Positions 29,132-38,665 of a stretch of 64,000 nucleotides of DNA are shown one piece after another. Under the pieces are notes generated by a model. The model worked only from the letters and a program-made list of their open reading frames with translations. It was not told the origin of the DNA and ran no database searches. This stretch comes from Psychromicrobium silvestre (GTDB taxonomy: Bacteria; Actinomycetota; Actinomycetes; Actinomycetales; Micrococcaceae): the NCBI RefSeq assembly GCF_013408295.1, contig NZ_JACBYQ010000002.1:558001-622000 (forward strand), in the 5' to 3' direction. Positions within the stretch are counted from its first letter, which is position 1. Each line of letters opens with the position of its first letter. The position numbers and the translations under genes were made by a program.

Positions 29132-29458
29132 CTACTTCAAGTAGTTTGCAAACTCCTGCTCAAAGAACGGCTTGGGTTTTGCGCCGATAATGGTACTCTT
29201 CACTTCGCCTTCGGAGAATAGATAAACCGCCGGTATGGATGTGATGCCGTATTCGGCAGCTATCCGTGGGTTTTCATCCACGTCGACTTTTACCACGTTG
29301 ATCTTATCGGAATATTGAACCGAAATGTCATCTAGGATTGGGCCGAGTTTGCGGCAAGGACCACACCACTCAGCCCAGAAATCCACAATTACAGGCTTAT
29401 CTGAAGAAAGTACCTCGCTCTGGAAGGTGTCGTCGGTAACTGCTTTGGCATTGCTCAT
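29132..29458 (-). CDS. trxA: Thioredoxin
   Basis: This 108-aa cytoplasmic thioredoxin has the redox centre WCGPC (in FWAEWCGPCRKLGP), the buried Asp in VDFWAEW and the cis-Pro in ITSIPAVYLF. It is reduced by the thioredoxin reductase encoded 2 nt upstream on the same strand, forming the usual trxB-trxA pair near parB. Confidence 0.97.
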   Translation of the reverse strand: MSNAKAVTDDTFQSEVLSSDKPVIVDFWAEWCGPCRKLGPILDDISVQYSDKINVVKVDVDENPRIAAEYGITSIPAVYLFSEGEVKSTIIGAKPKPFFEQEFANYLK

Positions 29459-29460
29459 GA

Positions 29461-30459
29461 TTAGGCCCCTTCGGCGTGGCTGAGAACTCGTTCTTGCGCT
29501 GCTGGCTTGCTCTGAAGGCTCGCCAGGTAGTGTTCGACGTCTAGTGCTGCAACACAGCCGGAGCCGGCTGCCGTTACGGCTTGACGATAGGTGGGATCTA
29601 CAACATCTCCGGCGGCAAAGACGCCGGAGAGGCTGGTCTTTGAGGAACGACCCTGTACTGCGATAGTGCCTTCCTCGCTGAGATCGAGGACATCGCGGAT
29701 CAAATCAACCCTAGGGTCGTTGCCTATAGCAACGAACAAACCCGTGACGGCGAGTGTTTCGGATTCTCCGTTAAGTAGATTCCTCAACTGCAATCCGTTG
29801 ACTTTATCCTGGCCATCAATACCGACTACCTCGGTGTTCCAGATGAACTTGATCTTGTCGTTGTTCAGCGCCCGGTCCTGCATGATCTTGGAGGCCCTCA
29901 AGCTGTCCCGACGGTGAATAACAGTCACGGAGCGGGCGAACTTGGTCAAGAAGGTGGCTTCCTCCATAGCGGAGTCGCCTCCACCCACCACAGCAATGTC
30001 CTGGTCCTTGAAGAAGAAACCGTCGCAGGTGGCACACCAGCTGACGCCTCGGCCCGATAGTCGCTTTTCGTCTTCCAGTCCCAGCTCGCGGTAAGCGGAG
30101 CCGGTGGAGACGATGATGCTACGCGCAGAGTAGCTCTGCCCAGATCCGGTGGTGATCCGTTTGATCTCGCTTTCAAGCGAAACTTCTGTGACGTCGTCGT
30201 ACTCAATTTGGGCGCCAAAACGTTCAGCCTGCTTTTGCAGATTGTCCATCAAATCCGGGCCCATAACCCCCTCGGGGAAACCGGGGAAGTTCTCCACATC
30301 AGTGGTATTCATCAGCTCGCCACCGGCGGTAACCGAACCGGCGATGACCAAGGGATTGAGGTCGGCACGGGCGGTATAGATAGCGGCGGTATAACCGGCA
30401 GGGCCGGAACCTATGATGATGACATCGCGGACATCGGTCTGCTGAGTTTCGGTACTCAC
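29461..30459 (-). CDS. trxB: Thioredoxin reductase (NADPH)
   Basis: This 332-aa FAD enzyme transfers electrons from NADPH to thioredoxin. The FAD motif is [12 protein letters not shown], the redox pair CATC is in [11 protein letters not shown], the NADPH motif is [12 protein letters not shown] and the C-terminal FAD motif is GVFAAGDV. I chose GTG 30459 ([12 protein letters not shown]) with AAGGAG 10 nt upstream. An in-frame ATG 19 codons further upstream would add an atypical N-terminus. Confidence 0.95.
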   Translation of the reverse strand: MSTETQQTDVRDVIIIGSGPAGYTAAIYTARADLNPLVIAGSVTAGGELMNTTDVENFPGFPEGVMGPDLMDNLQKQAERFGAQIEYDDVTEVSLESEIKRITTGSGQSYSARSIIVSTGSAYRELGLEDEKRLSGRGVSWCATCDGFFFKDQDIAVVGGGDSAMEEATFLTKFARSVTVIHRRDSLRASKIMQDRALNNDKIKFIWNTEVVGIDGQDKVNGLQLRNLLNGESETLAVTGLFVAIGNDPRVDLIRDVLDLSEEGTIAVQGRSSKTSLSGVFAAGDVVDPTYRQAVTAAGSGCVAALDVEHYLASLQSKPAAQERVLSHAEGA

Positions 30460-30551
30460 GGACGCAGCGCTCCTTGGGTGGTGATTATTTTCTCGCTTGT
30501 ACAACCCCTCCACCATGGGGCTTATTCCGTGTAGTGGGGCAGGTCTCAAGA

Positions 30552-33500
30552 CTACTTGATGGTGATCTCACCGATCTTCAGTGCATAGGGGTAGGTCTTA
30601 GGTGATTGCTGCTTAGGCAGTTGAGTGAAATTAATAATCACGTACTGCGCCTTGGTGTTAGCGGGAGCGGGGGTGGTGATATTCGGTCCGGTGAAGCTAC
30701 CGGTGCCGATCTGCTTGGCGCCGGTCAGATTCGGCTTGTCATTGCTGAGTATCTCGAAACTTCCGCCGGAACCACCGGACTGCGCGATGGTCACCATGTT
30801 GATGTTCGACTTCTCTTTCAACTGCACCACGAGGGCAATACTCTTGGCCGAGTTGATGTAGGTGTCATTGGTGAACTCGAGGGTCTGCCAGAGGGTGGCG
30901 GGATTCCCGTCAAAGAGGTTCTCCAGCTTGCCGTCGGGGAAGTTCGAGGCCGTAGTCATGTCCTGAACCTGTTGGGTAACGCCGGTGATGACCGGGGTGA
31001 CCGTCGGGGTGGCAGGCGGTGCGCTGCTGTTGTTCCCGGTAGCACTGGAGCTTTGACTGTTGGTTCCGGAGGCGCTGGGAGCCGCTTGATGGCTATTAGT
31101 AAACAGACCAGTAATAGCCGGTACCGCAAAAATCAAGGCAACTACCAGAATCACCAGCAGAATGCCACCGACGAGCCAGCGTCCACTGCGTGGAGCGTTG
31201 ACTTCGTCATCCTCCTCGTAGCCTTCCTCGACCGCGTTGGGGTCGGCTAGGGAGGTTAATGCTGATGCCGGGAAGGTACCGGGTTTGCGCGCCGGGGGCT
31301 CTGTTTCCTGCTGATTTATGGGGGCTGGGATCTGCTCGCTGATGACTTTTCCGCCAGCTGCCGCGCCGCTCAGCTGTTCCGCAGGCTCCGCTTCGTTCCA
31401 AAGGGAAACCTTGGGCAGCTGCGCTGGTGCCGGGGCTGTTTCCGGTGCAACAGGTTCTTCCGGGGCAGTTGTGGACTTGGGGGCAACCTTGGGCGGCGGC
31501 GGGATGTTCGGACGAGCCTGCGGCAGTTCATCGTTCGGAACCGGGGAGTTGTCTTCATAGACATAACCGCCGATAGTGGGCTCCACCGGCCGGGTAGCAC
31601 CGAAGATCTCAACGCCGAGCGTATCGGTGAAATGCGGCTCAACATAGGGAGTGGTGGGCACCAGCAGGTCAAGCAGATCCGCGGCTTGGCTCTTGCTGGC
31701 GATCAGATAGGCGGTACCTTCACCCAGACCCAAGTCCAGAATTTGGAAACCGGCATCGCGCTCACCCGTGGCTACCTCGCGGGCTCCTTGAGCCAGGCTT
31801 TCGGTATTCTGCTCTCCGGCGATCATCATGCTGACCGGCCGATTGAGGACCTGATCAATGCCATCGAGCACCTGATCGCCGTCCGCAGAGACCAAAACGC
31901 TAGCGGTGACCTTATAGCGGCCACCGAGCACCGTACCGACTTCCACAGACTGCGACAATTTGCTGCCCTCCTTGGCTTCCGATCCTAGCCGATCCGTACC
32001 TGCTAGTGCCGGAATTGGGCGCCCCACCCGACGAAGAATAGGCGCGAGAAGTTCGTCGAGCTCGCGCACTCGCATCATTTTAAGGGCGAGGAAATAGGTA
32101 AAGGCCATGACCAGCCCAACTACGACCATAGTGACCACCGCGGTCCAAATAGACTGCCAGGCGAAGCCATCGAAGCTTTGGTTGATGAAACTGGCACCAC
32201 CCAAGCCAAAGAGTACGAGGCCTCCTACAATGGCGGCAAAGGCCGCGCCGACCAGATATTGCACATGCGAACGAATCACTCCGGCTAGTCCGAAGTCGCC
32301 AATCTTTCGCCGCAAAACGGAGCCAGCTAGGAAGGGTGCCAGGATATTGCCGGCGGTGATTGTTCCGAGTAGGCAGTAGATCAGGATGTTGGAGGGGACT
32401 AGGGAGACTGCCAGGGCGGTGACCACACCGAAAACAATCAGAATGCACTGGAGCACAAACGGTGTGCGAGCATCCTCGGTGGCATAGAACACCCGGTTCA
32501 ACATGAAGTTTGCACTCAGGAAGGGTGAGCCAATGGAAAGGATGGCCACCGCAATACCCACTATGAGTCCGGTTTCGGGGCTGCCTGAGCTGAAGAGCAT
32601 ACCGATTTGACCGGAGAGAACTAGTAAGACGGCGGCGCAGAAGATGGTGGCCACCCCCACGGTACGTAGGAGCTTTGAAACCGAACTTCTTAGCGCCTGA
32701 TGGTTCCCTGTCGAGGCCGATCTGGCCATTTGGTTGAAAAGTATCGTGGCAATAGAAAGCACAATGATGGAGTGCGGTAGCAGATAGATATCGCTGGCCC
32801 GATTGAAGATGAAAAGCCCCGCTACCGATTGCTCAGAACTGTTGTTCCGCTGAGTCACCAGGTTAGCGACGCGGGCAATGACCAGATAGGAAAGATTTCC
32901 CACGATCATGGTGCCCAGAGCCCAACCTGCGATCTTTCCGGCCGAAGCCAAACCGATGCCTCGCCAGCCCCAGGCAAAGTGAAGACGCAGACCTAGTTTA
33001 CGGATCGGTCCGATCAGTATCAGGGCTTGCAGAACAACTCCAAGAGTTGTTGTCCCAGCAAGCAATAAGGTCTGCCCCGAGGACCAGTTTTCAACGGTGT
33101 GTGGGTGAGCGGCAGCCAGTCCGTTGATGGCAATGAATGCCAAGATTCCGATGATGGCCACGATGTTGTTCAGCACAGGAGCCCACATATAGGAGCCAAA
33201 GCGGTCATGCGCATTGAGGATTTGGCCCAGCAGGGTGTAGAAGCCGTAGAAGAAGATCTGAGGCAGCAACCAGACGGCAAAATGTGTGGCTAGATCTAGA
33301 TTTTGTCCCGACAATCCCGTGGTGAGTGCCATTAGGGGGCGAGCAAGCAGAGCCAAAATAAGAGTAATGATGACCAAGCCGGTCACGCAGAGCGTCATGA
33401 GTCGGCTCAAATAGTCCGAGCCACGATCGGGAAGCTTGCTGGCTTTGATGATTTGCGGAACCAGAACGACATTGAAAACGCCACCAGCCAGCATGATGTA

Positions 33501-33710
33501 GAGCAGATTCGGTAGATAGTTCGCCGAATCGAAGATGTTGGCAACATTGGATGTCGCCAACAACGCGTAGGCAATCAGGATTCCCTTGATGAATCCCAGA
33601 ATCCTGGATGCCAGGGTTCCGGCGGCCATGATGGTGCTTGACCTGGCCACGTTGACTCGGGCTCGGTCACCGGTGGGGGCTGCGCTGGGGGGTGGAGTGT
33701 TCTCTGCCAT
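30552..33710 (-). CDS. murJ: Murein lipid II flippase MurJ with pseudokinase-like and C-terminal domains
   Basis: This 1052-aa protein has an N-terminal MviN/MurJ flippase of about 14 helices (to about residue 560). A divergent kinase-like domain follows (starting [15 protein letters not shown]), lacking clear catalytic motifs. A Pro-rich linker, one membrane segment (around 840-865) and an external discoidin/F5-8C-like C-terminal domain complete it. This matches the mycobacterial Rv3910-type MurJ, whose pseudokinase recruits an FHA regulator when phosphorylated. It flips lipid II for peptidoglycan. The gene lies just upstream of trxB on the same strand, the conserved order. Confidence 0.94.
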   Translation of the reverse strand: MAENTPPPSAAPTGDRARVNVARSSTIMAAGTLASRILGFIKGILIAYALLATSNVANIFDSANYLPNLLYIMLAGGVFNVVLVPQIIKASKLPDRGSDYLSRLMTLCVTGLVIITLILALLARPLMALTTGLSGQNLDLATHFAVWLLPQIFFYGFYTLLGQILNAHDRFGSYMWAPVLNNIVAIIGILAFIAINGLAAAHPHTVENWSSGQTLLLAGTTTLGVVLQALILIGPIRKLGLRLHFAWGWRGIGLASAGKIAGWALGTMIVGNLSYLVIARVANLVTQRNNSSEQSVAGLFIFNRASDIYLLPHSIIVLSIATILFNQMARSASTGNHQALRSSVSKLLRTVGVATIFCAAVLLVLSGQIGMLFSSGSPETGLIVGIAVAILSIGSPFLSANFMLNRVFYATEDARTPFVLQCILIVFGVVTALAVSLVPSNILIYCLLGTITAGNILAPFLAGSVLRRKIGDFGLAGVIRSHVQYLVGAAFAAIVGGLVLFGLGGASFINQSFDGFAWQSIWTAVVTMVVVGLVMAFTYFLALKMMRVRELDELLAPILRRVGRPIPALAGTDRLGSEAKEGSKLSQSVEVGTVLGGRYKVTASVLVSADGDQVLDGIDQVLNRPVSMMIAGEQNTESLAQGAREVATGERDAGFQILDLGLGEGTAYLIASKSQAADLLDLLVPTTPYVEPHFTDTLGVEIFGATRPVEPTIGGYVYEDNSPVPNDELPQARPNIPPPPKVAPKSTTAPEEPVAPETAPAPAQLPKVSLWNEAEPAEQLSGAAAGGKVISEQIPAPINQQETEPPARKPGTFPASALTSLADPNAVEEGYEEDDEVNAPRSGRWLVGGILLVILVVALIFAVPAITGLFTNSHQAAPSASGTNSQSSSATGNNSSAPPATPTVTPVITGVTQQVQDMTTASNFPDGKLENLFDGNPATLWQTLEFTNDTYINSAKSIALVVQLKEKSNINMVTIAQSGGSGGSFEILSNDKPNLTGAKQIGTGSFTGPNITTPAPANTKAQYVIINFTQLPKQQSPKTYPYALKIGEITIK

Positions 33711-33811
33711 TTGGCACCATCATTCCACGTTGCACCTGGCCGGGTCGTGATTAGCGCTCCGTGAGTGGCATCCCGGACACCGGTGAAACCGAGCAAAACT
33801 CGATCCAGGCC

Positions 33812-34348
33812 TCAGAAATCCTTGGGCAAACTACCGGTGGCCAAATCCGCAATCCGTCGTTCATTCGGAAAGGACAGCCGTTTGGTCAGGTCGGCCAGGC
33901 TCACCCAGGCCACATCGATAGCCTCGTGGTCGGGGTCGTTCTCAATGGTCAGCTCGCCGCCGGTGGCACGCAGGAGGAAATGGTGGACCGTTTTGTGTAC
34001 CCGGTGCCCGGTAACGGTGAACCAGTAGTCGATGCTGCCCAGCGGCGCCAGGATTTCACCCTCAATGCCGGTTTCCTCGGCGATTTCACGCACCGCCGCC
34101 TGCTCGTGGGTCTCCTCACCTTCCGGATGTCCCTTGGGCAAACACCACTCAACCCGACCACCGCGGTTCAGCCGCGCGATAATCGCAACCCGCAGGACGC
34201 CGTCGTGCCTATCTACTACTACCCCGCCGGCGGAGACCTCTTCCACGGTAGGCAGGGCAGAAACCCCGCCAGACACGGCAGCCGCTTGCGCACCGAGTGC
34301 CGAGGGCAAGGGTGCGCGCTTGGGTGCGCTGGGAACGGGACGGGCCAT
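33812..34348 (-). CDS. NUDIX hydrolase
   Basis: This 178-aa NUDIX pyrophosphohydrolase has a complete Nudix box, from GHPEGEETHEQAAVREIAEE to TGI. The first 35 residues are low-complexity and basic. The start is ATG 34348, or an in-frame GTG three codons upstream. GGGAGG sits only 1 nt before the ATG, so translation may be leaderless or use the GTG. It is divergent from pcnA with a 40-nt gap, as in other actinobacterial murJ-NUDIX-pcnA loci. The substrate is unknown. Confidence 0.9.
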   Translation of the reverse strand: MARPVPSAPKRAPLPSALGAQAAAVSGGVSALPTVEEVSAGGVVVDRHDGVLRVAIIARLNRGGRVEWCLPKGHPEGEETHEQAAVREIAEETGIEGEILAPLGSIDYWFTVTGHRVHKTVHHFLLRATGGELTIENDPDHEAIDVAWVSLADLTKRLSFPNERRIADLATGSLPKDF

Positions 34349-34388
34349 GCCTCCCACTCTAACGAAATCTGGCAGGATGTAAGGAACT

Positions 34389-35846
34389 ATGATGCAGCTT
34401 CTGACCAGCTCAACCCTTGATCCCGTTGTCCTCGAACTGGGACAACGCTTTGTCGACGCCGGATTCGAGCTATCCCTGGTAGGCGGACCGGTCCGCGATC
34501 TTTTTTTGGGTAGGCAATCCCCAGACCTGGATTTCACCTCGAACGCCAGGCCCGATGAGATCCTGGCCGTGATTAAGGGCTGGGCCGACGCGGTCTGGGA
34601 GATCGGCAGGGCCTTCGGCACCATTGGCCTGCGTAAGGCTGGGTTCATCATCGAGGTGACCACTTATCGCGCGGAATCCTATGATCCGGACTCTCGTAAA
34701 CCCGAAGTCAACTTCGGGCATTCCCTTGAAACGGATTTGCGGCGCCGGGACTTCACCATGAATGCGATGGCGCTGCGGCTACCGAGCATGGAACTCGTTG
34801 ATCCCTACGGAGGTATCAAAGACCTGCATGCCGGGGTGCTGCGGACTCCGGACCGGGCCGAAGACTCTTTCTCCGACGACCCTTTGCGAATGATGCGGGC
34901 CGCTCGATTCGTCGCGCAGTTGGGCGTTGCCTTACATCCCGAGGTGGAGGGCGCAATGATCGAGATGGCGGAGCGGATCAAGATCATCTCTGCGGAGCGG
35001 GTCCGTGACGAACTGACCAAGACGATTTGTGCCCCGCAGGCCCGGCTCGGCGTGGATGTACTGGTCAACGTTGGCCTGGCGGACTATGTGCTGCCCGAGG
35101 TGTCGGCGCTTCGCCTCGAAGTGGATGAACATCACCGGCACAAGGATGTCTATCAGCACTCCCTGCAGGTACTGGAGCAAGCCGCTGCCTTGGAAACCGG
35201 CCCCGAAGGCGCGGTCCCAGGCCCGGACTTTGTCTTGCGTTTCGCTGCCTTGATGCACGACGTCGGTAAGCCGGCTACCAGGCGCTTCGAACCTTCCGGC
35301 GGGGTCAGTTTCCGGCATCACGATGTGGTCGGCGCAAAATTGACCGCCAAGCGGATGAAAGAACTGCGCTTCGACAACGACACCATTAAGGCCGTCTCCC
35401 GGCTGGTTGAGCTGCACATGCGGTTCTACGGCTACGGTGAGGCGGGCTGGAGCGATTCCGCAGTACGGCGCTATGTCACCGATGCCGGGCCGCTGCTGGA
35501 ACGGCTGCACCGGCTGACCCGCTCTGATGTGACGACCCGTAATCAGCGTAAGGCTGAGCGGTTGGCCTTCGCCTATGACGACCTGGAGCATCGAGTGGCT
35601 GAATTGGCGGAACGTGAGGAGCTCGCCTCGATCCGCCCAGATCTCGATGGGGCTCAAATCATGAGCTTGCTGGGCATCGCACCGGGACCGTTGGTAGGGC
35701 AGGCCTATAAGTACCTGCTCAATGAGAGAATGGAAGAGGGGCCGCTGGGCGAGGCTGAGGCCGAACGTAGGCTGCGGCTCTGGTGGGCTGAGCATCGACC
35801 GTCCGCTGCCGATGAAGAATCAACGAAAGCCAGTGATGAGCGCTGA
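34389..35846 (+). CDS. pcnA: CCA tRNA nucleotidyltransferase
   Basis: This 485-aa class II nucleotidyltransferase adds or repairs the 3' CCA of tRNAs. The head has LVGGPVRDLFLG and the catalytic DLDFTS. The RRDFTMNAMAL motif and the nucleotide-recognition EDSFSDDPLRMMRAARF follow. A C-terminal HD domain (LMHDVGKPATRRF) is typical of the actinobacterial form. Both tRNAs in this window lack an encoded CCA, consistent with need for this enzyme. Confidence 0.96.
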   Translation: MMQLLTSSTLDPVVLELGQRFVDAGFELSLVGGPVRDLFLGRQSPDLDFTSNARPDEILAVIKGWADAVWEIGRAFGTIGLRKAGFIIEVTTYRAESYDPDSRKPEVNFGHSLETDLRRRDFTMNAMALRLPSMELVDPYGGIKDLHAGVLRTPDRAEDSFSDDPLRMMRAARFVAQLGVALHPEVEGAMIEMAERIKIISAERVRDELTKTICAPQARLGVDVLVNVGLADYVLPEVSALRLEVDEHHRHKDVYQHSLQVLEQAAALETGPEGAVPGPDFVLRFAALMHDVGKPATRRFEPSGGVSFRHHDVVGAKLTAKRMKELRFDNDTIKAVSRLVELHMRFYGYGEAGWSDSAVRRYVTDAGPLLERLHRLTRSDVTTRNQRKAERLAFAYDDLEHRVAELAEREELASIRPDLDGAQIMSLLGIAPGPLVGQAYKYLLNERMEEGPLGEAEAERRLRLWWAEHRPSAADEESTKASDER

Positions 35847-36459
35847 ATCAGTACCGTGGGACCATGTCACCTTGCCCAAGCTCTGGCTACTTAGGCATGG
35901 CGAGACGGAATGGTCCAAGAGCGGGCAATACACCGGGCTTACTGACCTGCCGCTGACCGAACAGGGTGAGCAGCAAGCCCTCTCCGCGCGTCCGGCGCTT
36001 GCCGGCACCGACTTCGATCTGGTCCTTAGCTCCCCTCTGCAGCGTGCCCGAAGGACGGCCGAGCTGGTGGGCTTCCCTGACGCCGTCGTGGAGCCGCTCG
36101 CTCATGAATGGGACTATGGCGACTACGAGGGTGTGCACAGCGCAGAAGTTCGACGGCGGCACCCGGGTTATCTGATTTGGAATGATGGAGTTCCGGGCGG
36201 GGAAACCATTGAGCAAGTTGCTGCTCGTGCGGATCAGGTGATTGCTAGGGTGTTGACTCCGCAAACCGAGGGTCCGCTTAGCGGCCAGGTGGTAGGCAAC
36301 GCGCTGGTGGTGGCACACGGACACTTCCTAAGGATCCTGACTGCACGCTGGCTGGACCTGGAGGCGCGCGAAGGCAAGCACTTCGTGCTTGGCACTGCAA
36401 AGGTCTGCACGCTTGGTTGGGATAAGCGCACTCCAGCAATAGAACAATGGGGACTCTAA
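35836..36459 (+). CDS. Histidine phosphatase (phosphoglycerate mutase-like)
   Basis: This 207-aa histidine-phosphatase-superfamily enzyme has the phosphohistidine motif LLRHGETEW, the substrate Arg segment in SSPLQRARRTAEL, the acid in HEWDYGDYEG and the second catalytic His in VVAHGHFLR. I chose ATG 35836, which overlaps the pcnA stop by 11 nt and indicates coupling. A broad acid phosphatase or phosphoglycerate phosphatase role is more likely than glycolytic mutase, but this is inference. Confidence 0.9.
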   Translation: MSAESVPWDHVTLPKLWLLRHGETEWSKSGQYTGLTDLPLTEQGEQQALSARPALAGTDFDLVLSSPLQRARRTAELVGFPDAVVEPLAHEWDYGDYEGVHSAEVRRRHPGYLIWNDGVPGGETIEQVAARADQVIARVLTPQTEGPLSGQVVGNALVVAHGHFLRILTARWLDLEAREGKHFVLGTAKVCTLGWDKRTPAIEQWGL

Positions 36460-36504
36460 TCAGCTCATTTTGGCGTTGATTGATAGCGCCGATTCATCTC
36501 CCTG

Positions 36505-36523
36505 AAAAGTTTTTCAAACTTTT
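36505..36523 (+). terminator. A+T-rich hairpin with T-run
   Basis: AAAAGTTT (36505-36512) and AAACTTTT (36516-36523) form an 8-bp stem with a 3-nt loop, extended by further T residues. It lies 46 nt after the phosphatase stop. It is a weak terminator candidate; it could instead be an operator for the tiny ORFs downstream. Confidence 0.45.
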
Positions 36524-36626
36524 TTGACGATCTGGTATTCAACTGGTCTTTTAATGATGTATGTTATTAAGTGTGTTCAGCGCAACCGCCTGGACCGTCC
36601 GCCACGTGATGAAGGGAGGCCTTGAA

Positions 36627-36716
36627 ATGAATATCGAAGCAAACGCCGCAGTGATTGGTACAACCATCATCGTATTCGGCAAGGCCCCGGCCCGTGGCAT
36701 GCTCAGCTACTCCTAG
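36627..36716 (+). CDS. Putative 29-aa peptide, ORF continuing past an in-frame TAG
   Basis: The ATG at 36627 follows GGGAGG (36614-36619) with a 7-nt spacer, a strong ribosome site. The peptide starts MNIEANAAVIGTTIIVFGK and ends MLSYS before TAG at 36714. The same frame stays open for 25 more codons to TAA at 36792, and also opens upstream to an ATG at 36561. A single sense codon in place of TAG would give a 54-aa (or 76-aa) protein. It could be a real micropeptide, a recently broken small gene or chance. I recognise no family. Confidence 0.35.
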   Translation: MNIEANAAVIGTTIIVFGKAPARGMLSYS

Positions 36717-36816
36717 CTGAAGTCTCGCGCCGCTGGCGCCGATATCCACGAGAACTTGGCTGAACTTTTTGCTGTTCTGAATTCCTTGACGTAAATCTAT
36801 TCGCGCCTTTTGCGTC

Positions 36817-36848
36817 CAAATAAAGCTATTAATTAATAGCTTTATTTG
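36817..36848. repeat. 32-bp perfect A+T-rich palindrome
   Basis: The 16-nt arms CAAATAAAGCTATTAA and TTAATAGCTTTATTTG meet with no spacer. It could act as a transcription terminator for the peptide ORF upstream (ends 36794) or as a dimeric regulator site. Such an A+T-rich palindrome stands out in this moderately G+C-rich region. Confidence 0.8.
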
Positions 36849-36955
36849 TCGCGCCCCTCAACAGTATTATCTGCCTAATTCCTGGAGTTTGTGTGAATAA
36901 TTCTCATCGTCCACATTCGAATTTCATCGAGCGCGCCGCAAAGGAGGTGACAGCC

Positions 36956-37087
36956 ATGAGCCCCATGCCCTCAATCTCTTCGATCAAGCGAATCTTCTTC
37001 ACTCCGATCGACGCCGAGCGGATCCAGCAACACCGTGACCGGGTGGAGACCGACTTCCGCAATATGAACATCATGAACATCCGCTGA
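36956..37087 (+). CDS. Putative 43-aa small protein
   Basis: The ATG at 36956 follows AAAGGAGGTGA, a near-perfect anti-16S match, with an 8-nt spacer from GGAGG. The product starts MSPMPSISSIKRIFFTP; a charged probable helix (DAERIQQHRDRVETDF) follows and it ends MNIMNIR. It has no signal peptide or membrane segment and no recognised family. A GTG at 36893 is in frame but has a weaker site. It is followed by another strong ribosome site and a terminator, so the three short ORFs look like one small transcription unit. Confidence 0.45.
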   Translation: MSPMPSISSIKRIFFTPIDAERIQQHRDRVETDFRNMNIMNIR

Positions 37088-37107
37088 GTTTCCTAAGGAG
37101 GCTGAAG

Positions 37108-37203
37108 ATGTTCGAATCAAGGCCAGTTACCAAGCAAGAGGCCCACGCAGCCCCGCGTGGGCTTCTTCGTTTAACGTCAGTTTTCTGGATCAGGGTTCGG
37201 TAA
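37108..37203 (+). CDS. Putative 31-aa peptide overlapping a terminator
   Basis: AAGGAGG (37095-37101) precedes the ATG at 37108 by 6 nt. The reading frame runs MFESRPVTKQEAHAAPRG and on to TAA at 37201, 10 nt before the next gene. The terminator hairpin at 37141-37162 lies inside it. The strong ribosome site argues for translation. The embedded hairpin argues for a leader or attenuation peptide, or that the frame is accidental. Confidence 0.25.
   Translation: MFESRPVTKQEAHAAPRGLLRLTSVFWIRVR
37141..37162 (+). terminator. Intrinsic terminator before the membrane glycosyltransferase gene
   Basis: GCCCACGC (37141-37148) and GCGTGGGC (37155-37162) form a perfect 8-bp G+C-rich stem with a 6-nt loop, followed by TTCTTCGTTT. 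It lies 52 nt before the next gene and could terminate or attenuate transcription from the short-ORF region. Confidence 0.75.
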
Positions 37204-37213
37204 GCTCAGAGCC

Positions 37214-38629
37214 ATGCAGCTAAGCCGCACTCCTCCGCCCATCGTGGTACCCAGCCGCAGCGATCAGTTTCTGCAGAAGAACACCGAGCTAATCGGCGGC
37301 CCGCTAGGCAAACGGACCCAACCAGGACGCACTCGCACCGGCTTTTTCAGCGTTGAGCGAGTCTTGCTACTGCTGGTTTTACTCGCCGGGGTGTTGGCGC
37401 TGCTCTTCAAAGATCATTGTCGCCAGGTTGGTTGGCTGACCCCGGACCAGTATTCAACCACTTGCTACTCCGCCATTCCAGCAGCTTTCCAAGATGACAG
37501 CCTTGGCAGGCTCTTCCCTTATTTTTCCCCCGGGGTGTCTTTCGACTATTTGCCGCTAGGCGGGTTGATCGCGGGGATCACCGCCTGGCTCAGTGGTTTC
37601 GGCGGTACCGGGGGTACCCGGTTACTCGGTTTCTTCGATCTGAATGCCCTGCTTCTTGTGATCGCCTGGATGTTCGGCACCATTGCTTTGGCCCGGAGCA
37701 CTCGCCGACGTCCCTGGGATGCTGCAATCTTCGCCTGCTCGCCACTTTTGCTCTTTACTGCGTTCTCAAGTTGGGATCTCTGGGCTGCCGCGCTTGCTGC
37801 GGTCGGCCTTTTCTTGCTCTCCCGACGTCGTTTGGCCGGCGCCGGAATCGCCCTCGGCTTGGCTAGCTGCGTTCAACCGTATGTGGCACTTATCCTGCTG
37901 GCCATCCTTCTGGTCTCCATTCGACGTCGTCAATTACTGAGTCTCTTGCCGGTGTGGTTGGGGTTCGTGGCGAGTTTTGCAGCCCTAAACCTTCCGCCCT
38001 TAATGCTCAATCCGGCGAGTTGGCGGGGTTACTGGAGCAGGGCTTGGACCGAGGAGGCTTCTACCGGCTCCATATATGGTGCGATCACCGCTCTGGCTGG
38101 ACGGCTCGGTGGTCCGGGCTTCACCGCTCTGGACGCCTTTTGGGTCTCGATGGCTCTGCTGGTGTTTGGCATCATCGCGGCGGTGTTGCTGTGTTTCGGG
38201 GCGCAGCAAACACCGAGAATTGGATCGCTCGCCTTTTTGCTAGTGGCGTGGTTCATCCTGGTGGATAAGCAAGCGGCTCCCGAGCATCTACTCTGGCTGC
38301 TACCACTTTTCGCGCTGGCTAGACCACGCTGGCGGGGTGTGCTGATCTGGCAGGTTTTCGGCGTGCTCTGGTATTTGGCAGAACTGCTCTACTTGGGCGT
38401 TGTGCTGGGTGATAACAATTCTCAGCACGGCATTGACCTGCCCTATTACATCTTGGCGCTGCTACTTTCTGGAGCGGCCACCCTGATCATGATGGGCTTT
38501 GTGTGCAGAGATGTATTCCGTCCCCGCCACGATCTGCTGCGCCGCGGTGGAATAGATGATCCCTTGCTGGACTGGCGGCTCCGGACGGACGAGAGTTCAC
38601 TCGCCCGTCCGGCCGCGCACCTGGCCTAG
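37214..38629 (+). CDS. Multi-pass membrane glycosyltransferase-like protein (GT87/DUF2029 type)
   Basis: This 471-aa integral membrane protein has an N-terminal cytoplasmic arm (about 1-48), then about 10-12 helices. After helix 1 an external loop with Cys residues (FKDHCRQVGWLTPDQYSTTC) precedes YLPLGG. The layout fits GT-C polyprenol-phosphate-mannose-dependent transferases of actinobacteria (GT87/DUF2029). No Asp/Glu pair typical of GT39 stands out. The donor is probably a polyprenyl-phosphate sugar; the acceptor is unknown. It may be read through or attenuated at the terminator just upstream. Confidence 0.75.
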   Translation: MQLSRTPPPIVVPSRSDQFLQKNTELIGGPLGKRTQPGRTRTGFFSVERVLLLLVLLAGVLALLFKDHCRQVGWLTPDQYSTTCYSAIPAAFQDDSLGRLFPYFSPGVSFDYLPLGGLIAGITAWLSGFGGTGGTRLLGFFDLNALLLVIAWMFGTIALARSTRRRPWDAAIFACSPLLLFTAFSSWDLWAAALAAVGLFLLSRRRLAGAGIALGLASCVQPYVALILLAILLVSIRRRQLLSLLPVWLGFVASFAALNLPPLMLNPASWRGYWSRAWTEEASTGSIYGAITALAGRLGGPGFTALDAFWVSMALLVFGIIAAVLLCFGAQQTPRIGSLAFLLVAWFILVDKQAAPEHLLWLLPLFALARPRWRGVLIWQVFGVLWYLAELLYLGVVLGDNNSQHGIDLPYYILALLLSGAATLIMMGFVCRDVFRPRHDLLRRGGIDDPLLDWRLRTDESSLARPAAHLA

Positions 38630-38665
38630 CTGCTAACCGATTGCTACCTGGCCTCTAGTTGGTTG

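Noticed and set aside
34932-35795. Minus-strand open frame opposite pcnA (287 codons)
   Set aside because: It is a shadow of the pcnA coding frame with no recognisable domain.
36714-36716. Pyrrolysine or other recoding of the in-frame TAG
   Set aside because: No recoding element or methyltransferase context is present; a broken frame or chance is simpler.
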